The translations under genes and the position numbers were made by a program. Shown here in pieces: positions 44,791-54,421 of a stretch of DNA of 64,000 nt. Position 1 is the stretch's first letter; the number at the start of each line of letters is the position of its first letter. The notes beneath the pieces are model-generated. The model was not told the origin of the DNA. It saw only the letters and a program-made list of their open reading frames with translations, and made no database searches. Source of the DNA: Gordius sp. MW1 (Eukaryota > Nematomorpha > Gordioida > Gordea > Gordiidae); contig OZ038530.1 of the NCBI GenBank assembly GCA_964036665.1, forward strand, positions 11,062,501 through 11,126,500, written 5' to 3'.

Positions 44791-46357
44791 TTTTTTTTTT
44801 TTTTTAAGATAAAATTTGTTTATTGATATATATTTAACCATAATATTAAATGGTACAAATATATAATAATGATATTAAAAAAAAACATTATATGAGTAAT
44901 ATGTTTTCATCTTCCTCTTTTAGAAGAGGCCAGGAATCCAAAAAAGATTTGAAATTAAATTTTGCAATTAAGATGGCTATTGATTGTTTTAATAAAAATG
45001 CGGGGGAATATTTGGAGGGAGGGGATCGCCTGCCTATTTCTTTGAATAAAGCCAACGCCATTTTTCCATTTGAACAGGAGGAACCTATTGGGACAAAAAT
45101 ACTAGAGTCCAGAAGGGCCTTGTATTTTTGAAGCTTGCGTTCTTCGGCGAGGGCCATGGGGTCATAATTAAGATTAGAGGGGGCAAATAGGTCTATGCAT
45201 GTAAAATCCCACTTTAAAAGAAGACCATTTTCCCATGGGACTAGCGATGAACCGTCAGGACGCATTCGACCTTCAAGGGCAGGATCTGAAGGTTCAAGTA
45301 TGGATGGAATTTGGGCCTTTCTAAGGGCTGACTGGATAATAGAATTAATTTTAAAGTGTCGCAAGTGTCTAAATTTATTAAGTCTGCAGTGTAACGGGTG
45401 GCGTGCTTCTTCATCCACAGGCAGGTTGCAATTTTTACAGGCATATGCCCTTGTGTATTTTATTCTAGGCGTAGTGCTACATTGTAGGATAGCTCGCAAT
45501 CCTCTAACATCATATTGGAAAACCTGCTAGGAAAAGCCTCTAGCCATTCATGTCCAGATTTATCAAACACCAAAGATCTAAGCTTGTAATGTTGTTTGGT
45601 ATCGCAGCTCGAAAGGAGATAAGCAACGGAGCGCGAAACCAAACATGCATCCCAATCCTTTTGATTTGGTGTTTGTGGTGGTGAGCTTTCTGGTAGAACA
45701 TTTAAATTCCAAAGAGATAGGGCCTGTATAAATGTTTCATCAAGGGGGTATGAGATTAGTTTGGCGACGATGGATTTTGAGGATAAGTGGGATGATATAA
45801 ATGAGGCCAAAAATAAGGAGCTTGGTGAACGAATTTCCAGACCCCCAGATTTTGTTGGTAATGTGGCTTGTAGCCAGGTGTTAGTATCGAATGATAAGTT
45901 CAGGATGGATTCGATGACAGATTTTATGTGGGTTTCGAAATTATGTAAAATATGTGTGTGCAAAAATGCGCTTGTTGATCGGAAGCAAAATAATATTTTG
46001 GCTATATTAAAGTAGTTTTTCAATATGTAAAATGAGTGATGGGCGGGCATAAGCTTAAAAATTTCATTTTTACATTTTAAATTTTTAAGGTTATTGTCGA
46101 GATAACTTCTTAAGCATTCAGGACCGCCTATTGGAGAACCTAGTAAAAATACCTCGTCCTTCTCGAGGCGTAGAAAAGATGCAAAGGATGGGTGGATGTC
46201 AGTTGTGCTGTCAGAATAAATTTCGCATTTTGTCGCGTTTAATGATAGGTTAAGTTTTATGTAGTATTCATTAATGATGTTAAGAGCTTTGATTAGCTCT
46301 TCCGTGGTGCCTGATAGGGTGGCATCGTCGAGATACCATACGTTTAACCTCAATAAG
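44791..46357 (-). pseudogene. 5'-truncated retroelement: reverse transcriptase C-part plus restriction-like endonuclease
   Basis: Minus strand. Reads from the RT active site WYLDD (about 46330-46345), through FLLGSPIGG and a thumb-like region (LPTKSGGLEIRS), to a CCHC knuckle (CKNCNLPVDEEARHPLHC) and a restriction-like endonuclease block (RPDGSSLVPW, KWDFTCID, KYKALL). The two frames, 46353-45460 and 45499-44888, overlap and differ by a frameshift near 45470-45490. A run of 15 T at 44791-44805 is the 3' poly(A) tail. The RT fingers and N-terminus are absent, as in typical 5'-truncated LINE insertions. RT followed by CCHC and RPD...D is the layout of early-branching, RLE-type non-LTR elements. 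Confidence 0.85.
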
Positions 46358-46549
46358 TTAGACTATTTACGTTTATATATATTCATGATGATTTCGATCG
46401 TTTTAAATATGGATAAATAAATCAGGTAAAACATAATAAGAATTTTTGTAAACTATTGCATTGTTATCCCCTAAAACTTACTTATTCAAGCATTAGCAAT
46501 ATTTATTAGTATATTAAAGATATAAAATATAATAAATTAGATGCAAAAT

Positions 46550-46722
46550 TTATAATTGATCATCAACATTCTCGTCATCTATCTCGATCTCTTGCTTTGT
46601 AGGTTGTTCGTTAAAGACCCAAATAGGGTTAACATTATCTGGATTGAAGTTGTTGTTGAGGCAGGATTTACGCATCATAGACAATTCGAACATACAATGT
46701 TCAATTTTTGACGAGGAGTTAC
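46550..46722 (-). CDS. candidate terminal exon of an unidentified gene
   Basis: After an acceptor-like AG|GT at 46723, a 56-codon frame runs to TAA at 46550-46552. It reads EHCMFELSMMRKSCLNNNF, then an acidic tail EIEIDDENVDDQL. A stop lies immediately upstream in this frame, so an exon border there is required. A further minus-strand coding-like segment (PYLKDDEIKLAEREFHFAKM, about 47150-47215) ends with a GTAATA donor in the matching phase but has no usable acceptor. Either a real, unrecognised gene or an old pseudogene. Confidence 0.35.
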
Positions 46723-46741
46723 CTCAACTGGGTATCGGGAT

Positions 46742-47698
46742 TCGTTTGTAACTAAGTATATATTTGTATTGATATAAATCAACTTATTTAAGAAGCTTTT
46801 ATATTGTTAATTTTATCAAATTCACCTAATTCCTATCGCAATGTCGAGTCTTTGATTGGTCTTATTGCAATTATCTTTAATTTGGATTATATTTAAGAAA
46901 CAGTGGCACCAGAATTTTGGATTATAAAAATCAAAAAAATTAGTATATCTGGCATTATGTTGAAACAATTATGTAGATCATAGGCTTACACAGATTTTAT
47001 ATAAAGAGGGGAGGGTAAAAGTTTATTAATGACAAATGAGTTAAAACTTTGAAACTTTTCCTTCCACAAGCAACGCCTATGAGGTCAAGCTATTAAGATT
47101 TAATATTTTAGTTTTATTAATATAAAAATTATTACCAGTCATTTTAGCGAAGTGGAATTCTCTTTCGGCAAGTTTTATTTCGTCATCTTTAAGGTATGGG
47201 GTGATTGTTTTGTTATAGTGTAGAGTACATCAAGTTGTGCCTTGAACGAAATTTATAGGAATTCTACACAAAAGTATAATTTTAAAGTAATAAGTAAAAA
47301 ATAAGATGTGAATTTAAACGGTTTTATTAATTAATATAAAGATAAAATATGTATCAGTTATATCATATTATCATGGTAAATAGAAAGTGTTTAAAGCTTT
47401 ATGCATGGTTTTATAAAAAATGATTGAGTTAATATAAAAAATGGCTGAATCCTTAAACCCCAAAAGATGTCGAAACTGATTCAGAAATGATTTTTATGAA
47501 AACCGAGAGCTAACATATGCTATTGATTATTATCACTAAATTAGAATCTTTAAAAACAATTTATTCGAGCCTGGTAACTTTGAATACCGATTCTTTACTT
47601 TTTTAAATACCAGATTTAAATGTAAAATAGTTAAGCATTTAACACTGGAACGTTATATAGGTGACAGTAGAGGAATCTCCCAGTCCCAACATATCTAT
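46742..47698. other. spacer, nothing firmly recognised
   Basis: AT-rich. Includes the weak coding-like segment at about 47150-47215 described with the 46550-46722 exon. Confidence 0.35.
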
Positions 47699-47949
47699 CA
47701 GGCGCGTAGCCAGGATTTTCTCCCGGGGGGGGGGGGAATTTTTAAAAATTTTCCTATAACATTTTTATTTCAACATCAAAATTATAAAATCTGGTATAAA
47801 ACATAAAGAAAGTTATTCATAGCTATTAATAAGTGTCTTACTTGTTCAATTACGTTGCACAACTATAAAATATAAACTTTAATCTAAAATAATTTTTTCC
47901 CCGGGGAGGAATTTCCCGTCTCCCCCCCCCCCCGTCATTTACGCCACTG
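47699..47949. mobile_element. hAT-type MITE, CAGGCGCG subfamily
   Basis: 251 bp, ends CAGGCGCGTAGCCAGG and TTTACGCCACTG with a perfect 8-bp duplication ATATCTAT (47691-47698 and 47950-47957). Inner GGGG/CCCC runs are like those of the CATGGGCG family. Confidence 0.88.
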
Positions 47950-48420
47950 ATATCTATAATTACTTTACTTTAAACTTTTTAGACGCTTGATTAAACATTT
48001 TCAAATGATAGATCGCTGTCAAGCCGATGCCAACAGTTTCCAATCGCACATATCTTATTCTAAATTCACTGGCTAGTAGTTAAATTGGAACAATATGTAA
48101 ACTTTCATATTGTTAATATTAACTTTAAAATTAGTGCCATCTCACTTATTGATAATAATCATAAAGTATTGTTAATTCGGTTATAAACATTTTATTAATA
48201 TTTGACAAGGGAATAAATCATACATTAATTTGGGATTTTGCTCAACATTTTAACGCATAAAATATTTTTTATAACAGCTTTTACCTAAGAAAGATAACAT
48301 TTTAATTTATTAGATACATGTTCTTATAATAGACTATTTGTCGAATAAGTTATTTAATCCTAAAGTGATTCATAATACAATAGTAAGGAATAATCAACAC
48401 AGAAAGTTATTCGAAATTAC

Positions 48421-48557
48421 ATGTTTGTAGATTAGTAATGTGATTTATATCAATGTTACACCAATCGCCATCACAACAATACATTCCTTTTAAGTGACGG
48501 AAATTGTTCATGGGAGCCCGAGATGGACAATAAGATACTTCATCTGGTTGTATACAC
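48421..48557 (-). CDS. TGF-beta type I receptor-like ectodomain exon, alternative version 2
   Basis: A 137-nt exon with acceptor CAAAG|G at the 48557 side and donor T|GTAATT at the 48421 side. After one base it reads CIQPDEVSYC..., ending GMYCCDGDWCNIDI. The pattern C-I...C...CC-x-x-x-x-CN-x-x-D is the second half of the three-finger ligand-binding domain of activin-type I receptors (ALK4/baboon). It has the same entry phase, exit phase and length class (2 mod 3) as the exon at 50283-50425, so the two cannot be used together in frame. Transmembrane, GS and kinase exons are not visible in the window. Confidence 0.65.
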
Positions 48558-49511
48558 CTTTGAATAATTAAAAATTTGATAAAAATTATAAATTTTCTGT
48601 CAAATTATCTTCTGATATTTATAAAAGTTATTTTATTTAAAAACATATTGAAAGATGTATTATATATATCAATAAATAGTGGGCAAGTTGACAAAATATG
48701 AGTGGATCGGTACTTTTAAGAAATTTACAAGATGATAATGGGCCATTAATTTGTTTCAGGAATATTTTACTCAAAGGCCCATCTTGATGCGGCTAATAAG
48801 AAATCTTCAATATGTATTGTTGTGTTGATTTTTTAAGCTAAATGCTAATACTACAATATTTCTTAATTGTTCATCTTTTTAAAGTCCTGCGATGTTGGGA
48901 TTATGCAACCCAAATACCCCCTGAGCCCTGACTTCAAGCATCATTTTTTGAAACCGACTTCATACGTCTCTTAGCTTGGCATGAACACGATTTGTCGCTT
49001 ATCCTGTTAATTTGAGCTTTTAATCAATTTTAAAACTAAAATGCTCGAATCCTAACTCATTCAAAGAATTTTAACTCTCAGTCAGGGTTTCGGGTAGCTC
49101 AGTAGGTCTCACAGCTCTACTAAATTTTTATTATTCCAAGGGATGACTCCAGCATCAAGATACTTAAAAAAGGGCGAAGAGAGGGCTATAGAGGACATCC
49201 ATCTCAACTTTGAATCCTCCCCCTCCGCCCCTATGCAAAGCGTGTATAATTTGGCTAATATATTGGGACACCATTTTACGAAAAATCTTTAGTAATTCTA
49301 ATGTCTTATTCCCATTCATCTGTCTACATTGTAAAACTGATTTATAAAACAGTAATTTTGAAAAATATCTTTACAAAAATTTATTTTCTGATTTATCGTT
49401 GTGAATTGATATGTACGTATAACATTTCACACCATTTGGGCACACTCGATCAATTGCATTCATTACAATAGCACGTCACATTCCCTCATCTCGATTCACT
49501 GATAAGATTTA

Positions 49512-49846
49512 CAGTCGAAACTTCTTAATCGCAAATAGGATTATCGCGAAAATCTTTTAATCGCGAAGTTAACCGCCATTTTGTATTTTTAAACGATAAT
49601 AATGACAAAAACATCGTTTATTGACAAATCGCTTATTAGTACAATATCGGATATTCACAAACATTTTCGATTCCTTAAATCAACCAGATAATTATATAAA
49701 ATATCGATTTATTGCAAAGCGTAAGAAATGAATATTTAATGTAAGTACATATACTTTTATTTCCATCGTTTATTAATCGCGAAATATCGGTTAATCGAGA
49801 AAAAAAATTTCAGGCCCAAGGCTTTGCAATTAAACGGTTTTGACTG
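49512..49846. mobile_element. TA-flanked MITE (pogo/mariner-like), intact copy
   Basis: 335 bp, ends CAGTCGAAACTTCTTAATCG and TTAAACGGTTTTGACTG, flanked by TA (49510-49511 and 49847-49848). The TA duplication and CAGT terminus are typical of Tc1/mariner-pogo elements. Lies in the intron between the two receptor-like exons. Confidence 0.88.
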
Positions 49847-50282
49847 TATAATAAATTTCTTTAAAACCATTCTTACATTTATGAAGTTATATTTATATAT
49901 ATAAACAATAAACATTCATCCTCATTACTTAGGTTAGATTTATAGTCAGCGTCAACCACTATAATAAATAAAGATTTATGGTAAAACATATTATATATAT
50001 AATTTGTGAAATATCTCAACTGAATTAATGTAGATTTGGAGTTGTCTAAAATTAAAGTTGGCACAAAATTGATATTTTAATAGCAAACTATAATTATAAA
50101 TTTTTATCTGACACAAGGCCCTGGCTCTTGAAAATCGGAAGAGTAATTTTTTGTTTGTAATATTTTATACTCGATTATTATATCATTTTATTTTTGCCTA
50201 ATTTAAGTATTTTAATATTTGAAAAACAAATTAGATATTATTTAAGACAATTATTTAAGCCGTTCCAATAAAAAGGGCTTAC

Positions 50283-50425
50283 GTTGTCCGTTAAGCTGTT
50301 GCAAGTCTTCCATTTTTGCATTGCACCAATGTCTGCTATTACAGCATCCTACCATGCTGTCACTGTTGGAATTCTGCGCATATCGTCGCACGCATTTTTG
50401 TTTTGCCTGCATCTCATTCAAACAT
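50283..50425 (-). CDS. TGF-beta type I receptor-like ectodomain exon, alternative version 1
   Basis: A 143-nt exon with acceptor CTAG|A at the 50425 side and donor C|GTAAGC at the 50283 side. It reads CLNEMQAKQKC..., then MVGCCNSRHWCNAKM. The cysteine spacing at the CC....WCN end matches the 48421-48557 exon, with a similar C(L/I)...C start but little other identity, as expected of an ancient exon duplication. It could alternatively belong to a Ly6-type three-finger protein. The exon for the first half of the domain was not found. Confidence 0.65.
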
Positions 50426-50619
50426 CTAGTTAAATATTATTAACGTTTCGCTGATATAGTATATAAATTCTTTGTCGTTCTTATTACCAATCCAATAGTT
50501 AAAGAATACAACTTCTTTATAGATTAAATCAGATTATTTGTAGATTTACCGTTCTATAATAAATTGGCCTACAATTTATAGACATTTTAAGCGTAGAAGC
50601 TTGATCTTGGCCTTAAATA

Positions 50620-51464
50620 ATGAATAAAATGGTCATTTTTTTCATTGGTCAGGAGCCAGGACACGGTTAAAAAGTCATATTATTAATGGTATTAACAAGA
50701 GCAATATATTAATTTAATTTAAAAAATAATAAAAAATTTACCCTCTCCGGTTAACCAGCAATTAAAAATTTGCCCTCGCCGGGATTCGAACCCACATCAG
50801 TAGAGGCATAGACTTTTGTAGGAGGGGGAAAGGCACAGGGACCCATATCAGTAGAAGCATAGGCCCCTCTACGGAAGGGCATAGGGTAATTATCAATTTT
50901 AACCTAATATAGCAATTCAAAAAACGAGAAAAAAAAATTCGAATCACAATTTGGCCAATGGTCATTTTTTTCATTGGTCAGTAGACAGCGGACAGCCAAA
51001 AAGTCATATTTTTTAATGGTATTAACAAGAACAATATATTAATTTAATTTAAAAAAAAAATAAAAATTTTGCCCTCTCCGGGATTCGAACCAGCAATTAA
51101 GAATTCCCTCGCCGGGATTCGAACTTACACACAGGGACTCATATCAGTAGAGGCATAGGCCCTTGTAGGGGAGGGCATAGGGTAATTATCAATGTTAACC
51201 TAATATACCAATTCAAAAACGAAAAAAAAAATTTCGAATCACAATTTGGCCAATGGTCATTTGTTTCATTGGTCAGTAGCCAGCGGACGGCCAAAAAGTC
51301 ATATTATTAATGGTATTAACAAGAACAATATATTAATTTAATTAAAAAAAGAATTGTCCTCTCTGGGGATTGAACCTGCAAGTTAGAAAGTGACGGTGTA
51401 AGAACGTTGGAGGACGGACAACGGACGGACAACAAAAAGCGAGCCCATAAAGTGCATAGCAATT
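50620..51464 (-). repeat. composite HINE-like repeat, copy D (minus strand, 3' end missing)
   Basis: The right edge holds the inverse of the family 5' end (GAGCCCATAAAGTGCATAGC) and a GGAC microsatellite (about 51407-51430). Leftward follow B-box-like GGGATTCGAAC copies (about 50781, 51080, 51117) and core units (about 50630-50690, 50945-51010, 51240-51310). The internal block is duplicated. The C/T tract and hairpin are absent, so the copy is truncated at its 3' side. Confidence 0.7.
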
Positions 51465-52078
51465 AAAACTATTATCTTTATGACTCAAAAAAAAAATATA
51501 TTTACCTTAAAATTTTTCACATATTTTTCTTTCAATTCCGGGTAATCATGAATGATAAATAGAAGTACTCCGCCCGTTTAAAACGGCTTCTTTAGTTCTG
51601 GAAGCTGATCAATACCCAACCTTTCACAATATATTGATTCAATATTACCAATTACTCAGTGATCTTTCACAATCAGACTACTTTGCCTGCCTAAAAATAT
51701 AGCTCTATGGTGTTTATACGATGAATAAAGAAATATATTATATGGCGCATTGACGAGTATTATATCGATGTTACCCTTGCGAATAATCCACTTTTGAAGA
51801 TACTAATTAAAATTGCCTATAGATGGCGCTAATTAGAGGAAACTTTTAACTTAATTGCAGCTCCTGAAAGGGATTATTATTATCTTCTGAATATTATCAA
51901 AAACCCGCAATTTATTATCTATATGTTTTAAAAATTTAAATTCTTAGCTTTAAATGATTAGCTGTAAATTGTAACGATTGAAAGATTTTTTATTTCAAAC
52001 TTATCCTAGTTGTAAATTACGAATAATAACAATCTAATGCATTCTGATGGTAAATTTATTTTCAAAAATTTAATTTTT
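51465..52078. other. spacer
   Basis: A minus-strand segment (about 51506-51575) reads LLFIIHDYPELKEKYVKNFK up to a GTAAAT donor and faintly resembles a globin helix, but a stop lies just upstream and nothing extends it. A block at about 51755-51805 (TATTATATCGATGTTACC) recurs near 57523-57570, so it is a dispersed repeat. Confidence 0.35.
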
Positions 52079-53719
52079 CACTCCGTTGGCCAGGCTAAAA
52101 TCCTAACACGGATGGTAAAGGGCGTCTTAAAAGCCCCAAACTTTTAAATAGCTATAACTTGGTTGTATTGTAATATAAACTTTTCAAATTTTTAAAGCAT
52201 AATACTACAACTCTTATCTGTAAATTGATATATTACTTTGGGTATTTGAACAAGGGATTATAATTTTATAATTACAATTAGTGCAACCCCCAAAATTTCC
52301 CCCTATGTGACTATATTTATTCATAACAAATTTTTTTTCTCCAATTCCATAATTTAATTTATAAGATCATATAAAATAAGGTTGGAGCTAAAACTATAAA
52401 AAATTTGGCATAAAAAAACCTAAAAACAAAAATAATAGAGATGTCCAAACTTAGGGGATTTTTGGCCCTACGTTTTTTTAGGGCAAAAAGTTACTACTGT
52501 TCTAAGCCATTATTTTTCTAATTTTTGGACTTCAATTAAATTTTTTTTAATAGAAATTCATTATAGAAGGTTAGAATTAATAGGAAAAAAATCTAATTGT
52601 AAAATCTTAAAACAAAAATTTTATGAGGCTTTAAAAATAGTGAATTTTGTGTAAAAAATGAGATTTCCTACATGTTTTGTTAGTTTAAAATTAAAAAATT
52701 TTTTAGTTTGAAAAGATAAAATTTAAAAAAGTTAGTTTATAAATGAACATTGGTAATAAAAGTTTATGATTTTTTACATTTGGCTTAAAAATAAACCTAA
52801 AAATAAAAAATAGAGTTGCCTAAACTAAAGCAAATTTTCCCTTTTTTTTGAGACAGAAAGTTTTCTATTCTTATTGATAAATTTTTTAAATAATTTTTCA
52901 ACTAGTTTTATATTTTTACAATAGAAATAAATCTTAGAAGGTTAAATTTGAGAATATGAAATTAATCTTCATGTCGTATCTTAAAACAAACATTATGTAG
53001 GGCTATAAACAACAGTCAATTTTTCATAAAATGACGCTTCATACACATGTGAAATATCAAATATGATTTGGAAAGTTTTAATTCAGTTACTTTATAAACA
53101 GACATTTATTATTTATGATCTTTTAGTCTATTTAATCCTAAGCTACAATAATAATTACTATAGGTATAAACTCCTTAAACTAATATATGATTATTTATTT
53201 ATGACAACATGATAAAATGTTATATTTTTATTTTTATATACCATTTTCAGACAAAAAATAATATATATATAGCACTTTTTAATGTTAGACATGTTGAAAT
53301 ATCTAAGTGCACAGGAAAATTTACACAAATTAGCACATTTGAAATACCACAAGGAAAAATAAACATGTTAAAATCTGAGTTTAAAATGTAAATATCTCAA
53401 AGAATATAAAATGTTTATATATTTTTTTTTCACAAATAGGTTTATAATAATGCTTTTAATATTATATTTAAAAAAAAAATTTGGAAAAAATTTTTTTTTT
53501 CCTATTGTGGAACGTGGGGTCCTGGACGACCCCGGGCATCTAAAACACGCCGTATCTTAAAAACTACTGGATAAAAACAAGCCAAATTTTGCAGAGATAT
53601 TCTAGGATAAATTTTATTAAGCTACTGAAAAAATGAAATTATAACAATCACTAACTTAATTTGTACAATATTTATAAACCGCTTGGGGTCTTGTGAGACC
53701 CCACCTAGCCAACGGAGTG
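52079..53719. mobile_element. non-coding TIR element (possibly piggyBac-like)
   Basis: Inverted ends CACTCCGTTGGCCAGG and CCTAGCCAACGGAGTG, about 1.64 kb. The right end is followed by TTAA; the left flank is TTTT, so a TTAA duplication is only half supported. The interior is AT-rich and made of degenerate ~360-bp repeats. No transposase seen. Confidence 0.65.
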
Positions 53720-53737
53720 TTAAATATTATATTTGAT

Positions 53738-53848
53738 AAATCGGGTCGGGCCAATATTAAAAAAATTTTCGGGCCGGGCTCGGGCAAAATAAAAATTGAG
53801 AAGTCGGGCCGAGCTCGGGCAGAAGAAATTTCATTTTGCAGGGCTCTA
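53738..53848. repeat. fragment of a GGGCCGGGCTCGGGC repeat, hAT-like end
   Basis: Rich in GGGC(C/T)GGGCTCGGGC motifs and ends GCAGGGCTCTA, resembling a hAT terminus. The opposite end was not found. A 28-bp direct duplication (AGGTATTAGAGGCACAGGAT core) follows immediately (about 53847-53902). Confidence 0.5.
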
Positions 53849-54290
53849 GGTATTAGAGGCACAGGATTTCAATCTAGGTATTAGAGGCACAGGATTTCAA
53901 TCCATTGCCTCTAATACCTTATTTTTTAACAAAAAAAATTAACTAATTAATTTAAAATAATCACGATAACAAGTTGCTTAATTGATGCAGAAATAACTTT
54001 ATAAATGTGAAAATGGAATTAAATATTAATTTTATTTAGTATTAGACCTGTGCATTAAGTAGGCCATTATTGTTGATTAAGACAAAACATTTTCTAAGCA
54101 TTTTGATGAGGGTAAAAATGATAGTTTTCATAAAAACACATTGAATCAAATAATTTGGGTTATTATCTCTAAATTTTTAAAATTGATCTGTTATAAATAA
54201 ATTGAGTTTTAATAATAACCTAGGCATACAGATGCCAGTTGGATCTAAAGGTTTTGTACTAGGAACAACATTATTTATTATACCATAATT

Positions 54291-54413
54291 CATGGGCGGA
54301 CGCAGGTTTTGAATTAGGGGGGGGGGGCAGATTAAAATTTTCCTGAGAGCAAAAAAAAGAAAAAAAAGGTCTCGATATCCAAACTGCCCCCCCCCCCCCT
54401 GCGTACGCCCATG
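54291..54413. mobile_element. hAT-type MITE, CATGGGCG family, copy 5
   Basis: 123 bp, ends CATGGGCGGACGCAGG and CCTGCGTACGCCCATG, with a perfect 8-bp duplication CCATAATT (54283-54290 and 54414-54421). Confidence 0.9.
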
Positions 54414-54421
54414 CCATAATT

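Noticed and set aside
51500-51580. Globin-like exon on the minus strand
   Set aside because: A single short helix-like match (DYPELKEKYVKNFK) with a stop just upstream and no neighbouring globin exons; similarity too weak.
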